A stretch of 10,900 nt of DNA from positions 1 through 10,900 of the forward strand of contig JBOHVS010000181.1 in assembly GCA_050735975.1 (NCBI GenBank). Direction: 5' to 3'. The stretch's first letter is position 1, and every line of letters starts with the position of its first letter. Positions 1 to 7,410 of the stretch are shown in pieces. The stretch comes from DATMBL01 sp050735975. Its GTDB lineage: Bacteria; Desulfobacterota; Binatia; UBA9968. The position numbers were made by a program, and so were the translations under genes. The notes beneath the pieces were generated by a model that was given only the letters and a program-made list of their open reading frames with translations, ran no database searches and was not told where the DNA came from.

Positions 1-1
1 C

Positions 2-124
2 TGGGAACGCAACAGCGGCCTACGGCTTACCGTAGAATTCGAGGCGCCCTGGACTTGGCTAAAGCTTCCGATCATGGGTAACACAACTTATTGGGGTTTG
101 CTGAAACAACCGTATAAGCATTAG
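2..124 (+). CDS. Possible C-terminal fragment of a gene cut by the left edge
   Basis: Frame 2 is open from the first base to a TAG at 122-124, giving about 40 residues. The stretch GLRLTVEFEAPWTWLKLP has the alternating hydrophobic pattern of a beta strand and looks protein-like. Frame 1 is also open but stops earlier, at 79-81, and reads less like a protein. The fragment is too short to assign a family, and its start lies outside the window. If real, it is transcribed towards the convergent permease gene, with about 360 bp of repeat-rich DNA between the two stops. Chance openness cannot be excluded. Confidence 0.25.
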   Translation, partial: WERNSGLRLTVEFEAPWTWLKLPIMGNTTYWGLLKQPYKH

Positions 125-134
125 CTAATTAGCT

Positions 135-254
135 CACTGAAAAAGTATAAGCATGCTTCGACAGGCTCAGCATGTACGGGAATTCCTGCTACTTCGGCTT
201 TCTTTTCCGTTCGTCCTGAGCAATGACGAAGGGCGAACGGTGACTTTTTCAATG
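135..254. repeat. MITE-like palindromic repeat element
   Basis: The ends are 12 bp inverted repeats matching at 11 of 12 positions (CACTGAAAAAGT at 135-146, ACTTTTTCAATG at 243-254). Inside lie two hairpins. One is CATGCT/AGCATG at 152-157/169-174 around CTTCGACAGGCTCAG. The other is an 11 bp stem at 207-217/230-240 with one G:U pair. The loop side of the second (CTGAGCAATGACGAAG) is a degenerate inverted copy of the first core, so the element is roughly symmetric. It contains no convincing coding frame and no clear target-site duplication. It lies downstream of the permease gene. It may be a non-autonomous mobile element or a REP/BIME-type repeat. Confidence 0.5.
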
Positions 255-268
255 AGAACTGATTTGGC

Positions 269-285
269 TGCCGTGCGATACGGCA
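269..285. repeat. Small hairpin in the left intergenic region
   Basis: TGCCGT (269-274) and ACGGCA (280-285) can pair around a 5-base loop. No T run follows on either strand, so it is not a convincing terminator. Apart from this stem and the repeats listed at 135-254 and 421-485, I see no gene or site in 125-485. Confidence 0.2.
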
Positions 286-420
286 CGATCCGACAAAAAA
301 TTGCGTTCCTTCAGCCGCTGAAATTTTATCAAATCGACGAAGCAATGAAAGGAGTCCGTAGCTCGGATCCGGCGTACTTTTTTCGTTGCTTTGTGCTCTT
401 CAAACATGGCGGTATTACAA

Positions 421-485
421 ACCTCCTCTCCCTTTGGCGGGCGAGAACTGAGGTGAGGGTGATAGGAGTCTTTTTCAGCAGCCCG
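421..485. repeat. Relics of dispersed repeats 3' of the permease gene
   Basis: CTCTCCC (426-432) pairs with GGGCGAG (439-445) with one mismatch, and GAGGTGAGGGTGA follows. This resembles the CCTCTCCC...GAGGTGAGGG intergenic repeats of many proteobacterial genomes. The adjacent CTTTTTCAGCAGCCCGC carries the same CTTTTTCA end found at the border of the element at 135-254. The block ends exactly at the permease stop codon. On the minus strand it could act as a weak 3' stem-loop, but no U tract follows. Confidence 0.35.
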
Positions 486-2420
486 CTACACTCCGAACAG
501 GACGCCCTGCGGCCAATAAAGGCCGAGAAGCCAACTCATAAGCCCCGTCACCCCAACGACAGAGCCGGTGTAAATAAGGGCATGAAAAAAGCGCATTCCG
601 ACCCAGCCGTAGAGGAAAACGAAAGTGAAAAGGGCGGTCGCAATGGCGAAGCCGAAAAGCCAGATCATCAAAAAAAACAACAGGAGCGAAACGAAATAGC
701 ACAGGGCCATTTTGGTTTTTTTTCGCGTCTCAGGCGCGGGTGCTATGCCGGTGGCGCGCAGTTCAAAAACGAGTTGAGTTGCAGCCATGAAAATAGCGGG
801 AATCGTCGCCGCCATCGGAAAGATAGCGCCCAAATAGGGAAAAGAACGCGTCTCGTAGAGCGCCGCCGCTGAGACCAGCAGAACGGCAAGTGTAAAGAGG
901 ATAGACGGCACTCTTCCTAAAACCACCGCCCCTTCGGCCGACTCCTCAAGCGGGATTTCTTTACCTCTGCGTTTGGCCAGGAAGATCCAGCATATCGAAG
1001 CCAGAAGCAACAGCCCCATAACAATAACTCCGGGTCGCAACAGCCATTCCATGTCGTAGCGGCTGATCGATAGCCACAGATACTGTTCGGTCGGTTTGGT
1101 CAGAACGAAGCCAACGAGAAAAGGGGCTCGCGGCCAACCCAACTGCTTCATAAGCCAGCCCAGCAATCCCAACCCCAGCATGGCATAGAGATCGCCGAAG
1201 TGCTGCGTGCTCTGAAAGGCGCCAAAAAAAATCGTGACCACTATGGCCGGAGCTAGCCGAGCGAAGGGAATCCAGGTGAGCCGCGCCAGCGCCGGACTTA
1301 AGAAAAGGCACAGCGCAGCGCCGACTGTATTGGCGATGGCAAAACTCCAGATAATCGTAAAAATCAGATCGAGGTTTTCCTGAACCATACGCGGGCCGGG
1401 TTGAATGCCGTAGAAAAACAATGCTCCCAGCATGATCGCAGCCGGCGCCCCTCCGGGAACGCTGAACAGAAGCGTGGGGATGAAATCGCCGGCCTCAACG
1501 GAATTGTTGGCGCTCTCCGGGCCGATCACGCCGCGAATGTCGCCTTTGCCGAAGCGCTCTCGATCCTTAGCCATGGCTACCACGTGCCCGTAGGCCATCC
1601 AGGATCCCGCCGTGGCGCCGATGCCGGGAAGAATTCCAGCCCAGACACCGATGAGCGATCCGCGCACCACGATCCCCCAGTGTTGGACCACGTCTCTAAC
1701 TCCCTGCGCCCAACCCCGCCCCAAATTGATGCGCTCGGCGATCTTGCCGCCTTTGGCCAGTAAATCGACGATCTCCGCAATGCCGAAGATTCCCAATGCC
1801 ACTCCCACCAAGGGGATTCCGTCCAATAGGTAAAGCTGGCCGAAGGTATAGCGATTGACGGCATCAGCAGGAGCGAAGCCGACGCTTCCCAGCAAGAGCC
1901 CCAGGCACGCAGCCAGACCGCCTTTAAGCGGCGCGCCCCCTGTCAGAAAGCCCGCAAAAGAGAGACCGAGAACACAGAGCATCAACAACTCGGGAGAGCC
2001 GAAGAGTAGAACCAGAGGCCGCGCGATCGGCAGCGAGAGAGTCAAAAAAACCGCGCCGATGAGTCCGCCGATCATCGAGGACAAAAAAGCGGCGCTCAAG
2101 GCCCTGGCTGCTTGGCCCTCTTTGGCCAGGGGATGGCCATCCAGAACTGTCGCGGCGCCCGCCGCGGAACCAGGAGTGCCGATCAGCACTGAGGTGATTG
2201 TGTCCGAGGTGTGGACCACCGCCAGCGATCCGACCAGAAGGACCATCGCCGTGTGGACATCCAGCGTATAGATGAAAGGGAGCAGGATGGCTACACAGGC
2301 GATGCCTCCCAAGCCGGGCAAGATACCGATGACCGTGCCGGCCACTACGCCGGCTGCGAGCACACCCAGATGAGAAGGACTGGCGAACCTCTCCAGGGCG
2401 ATTAGGGCGGCATCCCACAT
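486..2420 (-). CDS. Fused TctA-TctB permease of a tripartite tricarboxylate transporter
   Basis: This is the inner-membrane permease of a TTT-family secondary transporter, which takes up carboxylates delivered by a periplasmic binding protein. The first ~490 of 644 residues are TctA-like: many hydrophobic segments, two internally repeated glycine/proline motifs (GTVIGILPGLGG near residue 30 and GVWAGILPGIGATAG near 258), the GTPGSAAGA segment near 81, and GPESANNSVEAGDFIPTL near 300. From about residue 500 a further ~145 residues form four hydrophobic segments typical of the small TctB subunit. TctA alone is usually about 500 residues, so the two membrane subunits appear fused. The start is the first ATG of the frame and matches the expected TctA N-terminus, but no strong Shine-Dalgarno sequence precedes it. 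It lies 113 bp downstream of the binding protein gene on the same strand, probably in one transcript. Confidence 0.92.
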   Translation of the reverse strand: MWDAALIALERFASPSHLGVLAAGVVAGTVIGILPGLGGIACVAILLPFIYTLDVHTAMVLLVGSLAVVHTSDTITSVLIGTPGSAAGAATVLDGHPLAKEGQAARALSAAFLSSMIGGLIGAVFLTLSLPIARPLVLLFGSPELLMLCVLGLSFAGFLTGGAPLKGGLAACLGLLLGSVGFAPADAVNRYTFGQLYLLDGIPLVGVALGIFGIAEIVDLLAKGGKIAERINLGRGWAQGVRDVVQHWGIVVRGSLIGVWAGILPGIGATAGSWMAYGHVVAMAKDRERFGKGDIRGVIGPESANNSVEAGDFIPTLLFSVPGGAPAAIMLGALFFYGIQPGPRMVQENLDLIFTIIWSFAIANTVGAALCLFLSPALARLTWIPFARLAPAIVVTIFFGAFQSTQHFGDLYAMLGLGLLGWLMKQLGWPRAPFLVGFVLTKPTEQYLWLSISRYDMEWLLRPGVIVMGLLLLASICWIFLAKRRGKEIPLEESAEGAVVLGRVPSILFTLAVLLVSAAALYETRSFPYLGAIFPMAATIPAIFMAATQLVFELRATGIAPAPETRKKTKMALCYFVSLLLFFLMIWLFGFAIATALFTFVFLYGWVGMRFFHALIYTGSVVGVTGLMSWLLGLYWPQGVLFGV

Positions 2421-2450
2421 GCAAGAGCGATTTGGCCGGAGCGAAATGCA

Positions 2451-2482
2451 GTGTTGGAGTACGGGAGTGTTGGAGTGTTGGG
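2451..2482. repeat. Short direct repeats between binding protein and permease genes
   Basis: GTGTTGGAG occurs at 2451-2459 and 2467-2475, and a partial third copy GTGTTGGG follows at 2475-2482. The rest of the spacer (2483-2533) has further ATTCCA/ACTCC-type segments of similar flavour in opposite orientation. This looks like degenerate intergenic repeat DNA, not regulatory sequence. It would sit inside the transcript if the two genes are co-transcribed. Confidence 0.4.
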
Positions 2483-2533
2483 TCTTAAATGCATCATTCC
2501 ATTACTCCGCCACTCAGTATTCCAGTCTTCTAC

Positions 2534-3637
2534 CTAGTCGAATTTGACGCGGAACTTCTTGCTCACCCACTCTCTGACGAAGCGTTGGGTGTCCGCATCG
2601 ATCTGGAACGCTTGTTGGATGGTTTTTTCGAGCCGATCACCGCGGAGGAGGGGATAGCCCCCTAAGATTTTTTCAGTCTTGGTGAGAAACTCCTTGTCTT
2701 TCGCGAGTCGATCGGCCGCCGCATAGAAGACCCGCAGCACCTCCGCCGGAGCATCCGCTTTGGTCCAGAGAATCTTCTGCACGCCAAACGCGGAAGGCAT
2801 AAAGACCTTGTAAGTCTCCCAGAATTTACCCGAAGGTTTCTTCCCCTTGATCTTCTCGTAGACTTCGGGGACCGTCGGGAGATCAGGCACCGCCGGGTCG
2901 CGGACGATATTTCCACTGTCGTCGAGCTGCCCAAAGCTCATCAACGGTATGGCTTTGCCTTCCTTAATTAGAGGGACCACGTTGGCGTTATAGGCAGGCG
3001 TCGTCTGGTAGTCGATGTTGGTTTCCCCGCGTTCAAATGCAATCCGCGCCTCGCCTCTGCCCTTGAAACCAAGCACCCCTTTCGCGTCCATATCCAACAG
3101 CTCGAAACTGATAAGAGGGATTAAATCGAGGCCGATGGCGCTGATCCCGCCGTAAATCAGATCCTTGGCTTTAGCGAGATCCTCCACCTTTTTGACACCT
3201 GCGGCCGGAGAAACATACATTACGCCCCCCACGGGATTCACGAGCAACGGCTTCCACTGGCGAAAGTCGTACTTGGCCGCTTTGTCTCCCAAGAGAACCG
3301 GAAAGTAATTGGTCGCCGAGCTGACCAGCACCAGCAGTCCATCCGCTTTGGCCTTGCGAGTAAACTCCATCATGCCTGGGATGCCTCTGCCGCCAGGGAC
3401 ATTGCGAAAGTTGAAATTGGGATTGCCGGGAATATGTTTTTCAAGATACGGCGCTATCGTGCGGATCCAGATGTCCGAACCGCCCGCAACCGGGAAAGGA
3501 ATAATGACTTCGATCGTCTTTCCCTCGTAGTAGGGAGCTGCCGCCCCCAGCGCCTGGCTGGCAAGCGCGAACGACAACCCAAGTGCACCGAGCGATCTCC
3601 ATAATAACCGTCTAGTCTCCAAACGGATACTTTTCAT
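2534..3637 (-). CDS. TctC/Bug-type periplasmic solute-binding protein of the TTT transporter
   Basis: This is the extracytoplasmic receptor that captures a carboxylate and presents it to the TctAB permease. The protein is 367 residues. Residues 1-33 form a signal peptide (basic MKSIRLETRRLLWR, a hydrophobic core, then ASQALGAAA). The mature start carries the Bug-family strand IEVIIPFPVAGGSD (about 42-55), and RNVPGGRG (about 78-85) matches the family's conserved region after the first lobe. The ATG at 3637 was chosen over a start 63 bp upstream because GGAGG (3644-3648) lies 6 bases before it and because it puts the signal peptide at the N-terminus. The family binds diverse carboxylates and aromatic acids, so the ligand cannot be read from sequence. 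It is the first gene of a probable two-gene transporter operon. Confidence 0.93.
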   Translation of the reverse strand: MKSIRLETRRLLWRSLGALGLSFALASQALGAAAPYYEGKTIEVIIPFPVAGGSDIWIRTIAPYLEKHIPGNPNFNFRNVPGGRGIPGMMEFTRKAKADGLLVLVSSATNYFPVLLGDKAAKYDFRQWKPLLVNPVGGVMYVSPAAGVKKVEDLAKAKDLIYGGISAIGLDLIPLISFELLDMDAKGVLGFKGRGEARIAFERGETNIDYQTTPAYNANVVPLIKEGKAIPLMSFGQLDDSGNIVRDPAVPDLPTVPEVYEKIKGKKPSGKFWETYKVFMPSAFGVQKILWTKADAPAEVLRVFYAAADRLAKDKEFLTKTEKILGGYPLLRGDRLEKTIQQAFQIDADTQRFVREWVSKKFRVKFD

Positions 3638-3663
3638 TGCATGCCTCCAAAACGGTTTCTTCT

Positions 3664-3693
3664 CCCATACTGCCTTGCATCTTGCTCTGTCAA
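3664..3693 (-). promoter_or_regulatory. Candidate sigma70 promoter for the transporter genes
   Basis: On the minus strand a perfect TTGACA (plus coordinates 3688-3693) is followed after 18 bases by TATGGG (3664-3669), a weak -10 with the conserved first three bases. Transcription would begin near 3657, leaving a leader of about 20 bases that contains the GGAGG ribosome site. The A/T-rich tandem repeat at 3697-3718 lies directly upstream of the -35, where an UP element or activator site would be. This is pattern matching only. Confidence 0.45.
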
Positions 3694-3696
3694 GGG

Positions 3697-3718
3697 CCAA
3701 AATTTCGCCAAAATTTCG
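3697..3718. repeat. Tandem 11 bp repeat in the divergent promoter region
   Basis: CCAAAATTTCG is present twice head to tail with no spacer, each copy centred on the palindrome AAATTT. An 11 bp period places both copies on about the same face of the helix. The repeat lies between two divergent genes and just upstream of the candidate tctC -35. Candidate roles are an operator with two regulator sites or an UP-like element. No regulator gene is in the window. Confidence 0.5.
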
Positions 3719-3799
3719 CCGTCCGTCATCAAAACGCTAAGCAACCGAGGCCGGGCGCCCAGGGGGCAACAAAGGCGATGAGTGGATAGGGGGAATAAC

Positions 3800-5212
3800 A
3801 TGGCCGACGGAAAAGAGACCATGAGAACCTGCGCGCAGATGATGGCCGACTTTGTCTTTGGCCTCAGTTACGATGCGATCCCTGCGGAGGTCGTGGCCGC
3901 CGCGCGGCGACACTTGGCCGACACCATGGCCTGTGCTCTCGGGGCCCACAGCACTGCGGCCGTTCAGGCAGTTCGCAGATATGCTATTGAAAAGGGCGGT
4001 CGTGCCGATGCGACGATCATAGGTACAGATGAAAAGTGCCCGGCCGGGCTGGCCGCGCTGGTTAATGGCACCATGGTTCGCTATCTGGACGCCAACGATA
4101 TCTTCGTCTTCAGTCACGGCGGTCCCTCCGGCCATTTTAGTGACGGCACAGCCGGACTCCTGGCTCTTGCCGAGCAATATCGCTGCAGCGGCGAGGAATT
4201 GCTGACCTGCCTGGTGGCGTCGTACGAGCTGCAAGGCGTGTTGGCGGAATCTCTTAATTTCTGGGATCGTGGCCTTCATGCGGTGACCAACGTTGCGTGG
4301 GTCGTCCCGATAGTCGCCGCTCGTCTCACCGGGGCAACGCCTGTTGAAGCCGTCCACGCGTGCGGTCTCTCGGTTGCAATGAGCACGGTCCTGAATACAT
4401 GGATCAGACCCATCCATACAATTCCGATGATCAAGGCCGTTGCCGTCGGCTTGGTTTTGGAGCGCGTGTTAGAGGCCGCCGCGTTAGCCAGGCTCGGCGT
4501 AACAGCCACAGAGGATGCCCTTGAGACGGCTTTGTCGGGTTTCGGTTCCCGTCCCGATTCTCTGCCCGATTCAACACGCCTGGAGAAGCTCGGTCAACAC
4601 TGGAGCATGACTCGAAATATGATCAAGGCCTATCCGGCACAGCTCTATACGCAGGCAGCCATCGAGGCTACCCTCCGCCTCTATCAAAACGGCATAGGCG
4701 CAGAAAAAGTGCGAAAGCTAATCCTCTATGGCCACCGAAACGTTTGTGGCGGCGTGCAGGGTTCGCCGCAAGCGTTTGCACCGGCAAGTCAGGAGGCGGC
4801 GGACCACAGTACCCCGTATGTAATGGCGATGGCGCTCGTGCGCGGCCGGCTGACGCCTCGAGAATATGATGGGGCGCCCTGGGAGCTGCCTGAGGTCAAA
4901 GCTGTGATGGCGAAGATCGAGCTGGTCAGGGACCCCGAAAGAGACAGGGCGCTCGATACAAACGGAATTCTCGGCGTGCGCCTCCTGGTAGAACTGACCG
5001 ATGGCCGCACGGAGGAGATCACAGTCCACCAACCGAAAGGCCATCCGGATGCTCCCTTGAGCGACGCCGAGCTACTGGAAAAGATGAATTGGCTGCTAAA
5101 AGGCCTGGCGCCAACGGATACTCCCGCGCAGTTGCTGGAATCCTGCAACCGCCTCTCAAGCGCCGAGGATGCCAGGGAACTCATCGAAACGTGCCGCATC
5201 AGCGGGACATGA
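3800..5212 (+). CDS. MmgE/PrpD family protein (dehydratase/decarboxylase-like)
   Basis: A 470-residue cytoplasmic protein of the MmgE/PrpD superfamily, which includes 2-methylcitrate dehydratase and cis-aconitate decarboxylase. Family landmarks in order: the N-terminal helical region with RRHLADTMACALGA (about 37-50), RYLDANDIF (94-102) in place of the usual DFDDTH-like motif, then HGGPSG, RGLHAVTN (157-164), KAYPAQLYTQAAIEA (277-291), and ADHSTPYVMA (334-343). The length fits the family. The ATG at 3800 has AGGGGG (3788-3793) 6 bases upstream; an in-frame GTG at 3782 lies before that ribosome site. Compared with remembered family motifs, the Lys expected near WIRPIH is Arg and the His of the YPxxxxTHxAID motif is Gln, so the reaction may differ from methylcitrate dehydration. 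It is divergent from the transporter genes and first in a same-strand series with the ThDP enzymes. Confidence 0.9.
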   Translation: MADGKETMRTCAQMMADFVFGLSYDAIPAEVVAAARRHLADTMACALGAHSTAAVQAVRRYAIEKGGRADATIIGTDEKCPAGLAALVNGTMVRYLDANDIFVFSHGGPSGHFSDGTAGLLALAEQYRCSGEELLTCLVASYELQGVLAESLNFWDRGLHAVTNVAWVVPIVAARLTGATPVEAVHACGLSVAMSTVLNTWIRPIHTIPMIKAVAVGLVLERVLEAAALARLGVTATEDALETALSGFGSRPDSLPDSTRLEKLGQHWSMTRNMIKAYPAQLYTQAAIEATLRLYQNGIGAEKVRKLILYGHRNVCGGVQGSPQAFAPASQEAADHSTPYVMAMALVRGRLTPREYDGAPWELPEVKAVMAKIELVRDPERDRALDTNGILGVRLLVELTDGRTEEITVHQPKGHPDAPLSDAELLEKMNWLLKGLAPTDTPAQLLESCNRLSSAEDARELIETCRISGT

Positions 5213-5396
5213 ACGTTCGATCAGCGCTCTAATTAACTGTCGTGTGTTCTAAAGCTTCAAGAGATCTACGCCATTGACGGGCTCCATCATGTTGTACTAA
5301 ACGAGTTTCGGCGGGAGAAATGTCTCCTCTACAGTGATACACTCGGCTGTCGTCGCGATTGAATGCGGAGTATCGGATCATAGTCAGGAGGCGGTC

Positions 5397-7079
5397 ATGG
5401 CCCGAACAACAGGGAGTCAACTAATCTGCAAAGCGCTCAAGCTTGAAGGTGTTAAAAATATCTTCGCCCTGGCCGGCGATCATATCCTGCCGGTTTTGGA
5501 TGCCATGGCGGATCAGGATTTTCGCATCTTCGACACACGCCACGAGCAAGCGGCCGTGCACATGGCGGATGCCTGGAGCCGGATCACCGAGCAGCCGGGT
5601 GTTTGCATGTATACGACGCCGGGCTTCGCGAACGCGATTCCCGGCCTCACCAACGCGATGCACAGCGAAGCGCCGGTGATTTCGATTGCGGGCTGCGCCG
5701 ACTTGCACGATTTGGGCCGCGGCGCGCAGCAGGAAATCGATCAGGTCGGCATGGCTGGACCCATGACCAAAGGCTCCTTCATGGTTCATGACGTGCGAAG
5801 AATCCCGGAATTCGTCGCGCGCGCTATGCGTCTGGCTTTCAGCGGGCGGCGCGGTCCGGTCCATTTGACGATCCCGATCGACCTGCAAGAGCAAAGCGTG
5901 GAAGAAGACGAGATCGTGTTTACCAAACCCGAGGAATATCGTCCTAATTCGTCGATGTTGGGCGAGCCTGAGCTCGTTCGGCAGGCGGTTGCTCTCCTTC
6001 GCCAGGCGCAAAAGCCGCTGCTCATTGCGGGGAGCGCCGCCGGTTATACGCTCTCCGGTGATGCTCTCCAGCGCTTCATTGAAACGACTCGCCTGCCGGT
6101 CTTGACGGAAGAACAGTCGCGCGGATTGATTTCCGACGACCATCCTTACGCGTTCGGATTTTTTGAGAGAGGCTTGAATCGCGCCGCCGCCAAGATTCGC
6201 GACGCCGACGTTGTCGTGCTGCTGGGTCGCAAACAGGACTTCACAATCGGCTTTTGCCGGCCGCCTAACGTTGCGGCGGGCGCCAAAATCATTCAGATCG
6301 ACCCTTCGGCCTTGGAGATCGGCCGCAACCGAGGGGTTGCCGTAGGCATGGTCGGGGACGTCGCCAGAGTCCTGGATCAAATGGCGAGAGAGGCTGAAAA
6401 TCACACGTGGAAGGATTCCCGCTGGGTAGAGGAGCTGCGCGCTGCGCGCGCCGTGCAGGCAGCGTGGGCGGAAAATCTAGCCCGTCCCGAGACGCCGATG
6501 CACGCGCTGTTCGTGCACAAAATTCTTAAGTCTCTCATGCGTCCGGACGACTGCCTCGTGTTCGATGGAGGAGACTTTTGTCACTTCGCGCGGTCCTTTT
6601 TACCCGCCCTCAAGCCGAAGCGCTGGCTTTATGTCTCCAGCCTCGGGATGTTGGGATCTTCGCTGCCCAGCGCGCTCGCCGCCAAAGTGGCCTATCCTGA
6701 TTCTCGCGTGATTATGCTCACGGGCGACGGAGCCTTCGGTTTCAACGGGATGGAATTTGACACGGCGGTGCGCCACAAACTGAATATTGTCGCCATACTG
6801 GGCAACGATGCCGCCTGGGGCATCGACCGGCAAATACAGCTCGGTCTTTACGGCCGCTCGGTTGCGACCGACCTATTGCAGGCGCGCTACGATCGGGTGG
6901 CGCAGGGTCTGGGTGGTCACGGCGAGTTTGTCGAACGGCCCGAGGATCTCGAGCCGGCGTTGCAGCGAGCATTCGCTTCCGGCCGGCCGGCGCTGGTCAA
7001 CGTTGCGGTGCAGCGGGCGATCAGCCCTAGAGCGGAGGCGGCCATCGGCCGGCGAAAACTCCGTCCTAAGGCAGGTTGA
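5397..7079 (+). CDS. Single-chain thiamine diphosphate-dependent enzyme (acetolactate synthase/2-hydroxyacyl-CoA lyase-like)
   Basis: A 560-residue cytoplasmic protein with the three-domain layout of the acetolactate synthase/decarboxylase superfamily. The PYR domain (about 1-165) holds RHEQAA with the ThDP-activating Glu at 50. The central domain (about 190-330) includes a Rossmann-like segment. The PP domain (about 370-540) has GDGAFGFNGMEFDTA (443 onward) ending in LGNDAAWG, the metal/diphosphate-binding motif with the usual NN reading ND. The ATG at 5397 has AGGAGG (5386-5391) at 5 bases; an in-frame start 63 bp upstream lies before this site. It probably decarboxylates or cleaves a 2-oxo or 2-hydroxyacyl substrate. 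The exact reaction is not recognisable. It follows the PrpD-like gene by 184 bp with no strong promoter in between. A large open frame on the opposite strand is a codon-bias shadow. Confidence 0.9.
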   Translation: MARTTGSQLICKALKLEGVKNIFALAGDHILPVLDAMADQDFRIFDTRHEQAAVHMADAWSRITEQPGVCMYTTPGFANAIPGLTNAMHSEAPVISIAGCADLHDLGRGAQQEIDQVGMAGPMTKGSFMVHDVRRIPEFVARAMRLAFSGRRGPVHLTIPIDLQEQSVEEDEIVFTKPEEYRPNSSMLGEPELVRQAVALLRQAQKPLLIAGSAAGYTLSGDALQRFIETTRLPVLTEEQSRGLISDDHPYAFGFFERGLNRAAAKIRDADVVVLLGRKQDFTIGFCRPPNVAAGAKIIQIDPSALEIGRNRGVAVGMVGDVARVLDQMAREAENHTWKDSRWVEELRAARAVQAAWAENLARPETPMHALFVHKILKSLMRPDDCLVFDGGDFCHFARSFLPALKPKRWLYVSSLGMLGSSLPSALAAKVAYPDSRVIMLTGDGAFGFNGMEFDTAVRHKLNIVAILGNDAAWGIDRQIQLGLYGRSVATDLLQARYDRVAQGLGGHGEFVERPEDLEPALQRAFASGRPALVNVAVQRAISPRAEAAIGRRKLRPKAG

Positions 7080-7102
7080 GGTTAAGGCTGAGGTTGAGGT
7101 AA
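7073..7102 (+). repeat. Degenerate AGGTTG hexamer tandem over the ThDP gene stop
   Basis: Five adjacent hexamers occur in register: AGGTTG, AGGTTA, AGGCTG, AGGTTG, AGGTAA. The first includes part of the TGA stop at 7077-7079. It looks like slippage-generated repeat DNA at the gene end and has no evident regulatory role. Confidence 0.45.
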
Positions 7103-7119
7103 AGCGCAAGACAAAATAT

Positions 7120-7290
7120 TTCTCAGATTTATCGCTGCGCTCGAAATGACAGCTTGTCAGAAAAACAAATTTTACCACGAAGGACCCAGCGCGGCGAAGC
7201 CGCAACCGAGTCAGAGTGATTCGCCCAAAGGCGCAAAGGGCGCCAAGGCGTGCGTTGTCATTTCGACCGCAAGGGAGAAATCCTTCTCAG
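7120..7290. repeat. Inverted pair of TGTCATTTCGA-type intergenic repeats
   Basis: The left copy (7120-7151) reads, on the minus strand, CTGTCATTTCGAGCGCAGCG followed by ATAAATCTGAGAA. The right copy (7256-7290) reads TTGTCATTTCGACCGCAAGG followed by GAGAAATCCTTCTCAG. The shared core is TGTCATTTCGAnCGCA plus the following AAATC segment, in opposite orientation about 105 bp apart. This is a widespread type of dispersed intergenic repeat, plausibly a BIME-like unit. It lies in the 408 bp spacer between the single-chain ThDP gene and comD, which has no gene of its own. Confidence 0.55.
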
Positions 7291-7326
7291 ATCCGGACCT
7301 AGGGTTCTTGGCGTCTTGGCGCGAGG
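7225..7326. repeat. Second inverted repeat pair (GGCGCnAAG type)
   Basis: CAAAGGCGCAAAGGGCGCCA (from 7225) and, inverted, TTCTTGGCGTCTTGGCGCGA (7305-7324) share a GCGC(C/A)AAG...CGCCAAG core. The right copy of the TGTCATTTCGA repeat sits between the arms. Nesting of two repeat families suggests that this spacer has collected repeat insertions. No coding signal is seen. Confidence 0.4.
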
Positions 7327-7340
7327 ATAAGAAAAGATCT

Positions 7341-7370
7341 ATTGCCCGTAGCTCCCGGGCTACGGGCAAT
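7341..7370. repeat. Perfect 12 bp hairpin, terminator-like without a U tract
   Basis: ATTGCCCGTAGC (7341-7352) pairs perfectly with GCTACGGGCAAT (7359-7370) around a 6-base loop. The plus strand continues with AAAAAG, not a T run. The minus strand continues AGATCTTTTCTT, only partly T-rich. It could be a weak terminator, an RNA-stability stem between the two ThDP transcription units, or another dispersed palindrome. Confidence 0.5.
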
Positions 7371-7410
7371 AAAAAGTTTCCGGCAAGATGCGAAACTTTA
7401 AGCATAGTAG

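Noticed and set aside
121..345. Minus-strand 74-codon frame containing VHAEPVEAC
   Set aside because: That string is the translation of the CTTCGACAGGCTCAG repeat; the frame is a by-product of repeat DNA.
153..872. Plus-strand open frame of 239 codons over the left spacer and permease 3' end
   Set aside because: It begins inside the palindromic repeat element and is antisense to the TctB-like domain; the protein is low-complexity and basic.
5250..5396. Internal promoter before the single-chain ThDP gene (TTGACG near 5274)
   Set aside because: The only -10-like sequence is 15 bases away and matches poorly.
5421..6404. Long minus-strand open frame (327 codons) opposite the single-chain ThDP gene
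   Set aside because: It lies wholly antisense to a gene with clear family motifs and is composition-driven; its translation has no recognisable domain.
5397..7079. Calling the single-chain ThDP protein sulfoacetaldehyde acetyltransferase (Xsc)
   Set aside because: The pathway context is suggestive, but the N-terminal motifs do not resemble Xsc as I recall it, and no phosphate acetyltransferase is nearby.
7341..7370. Classical rho-independent terminator after the single-chain ThDP gene
   Set aside because: The stem is perfect, but the plus strand is followed by A bases instead of a T tract, and it lies 260 bp beyond the stop.
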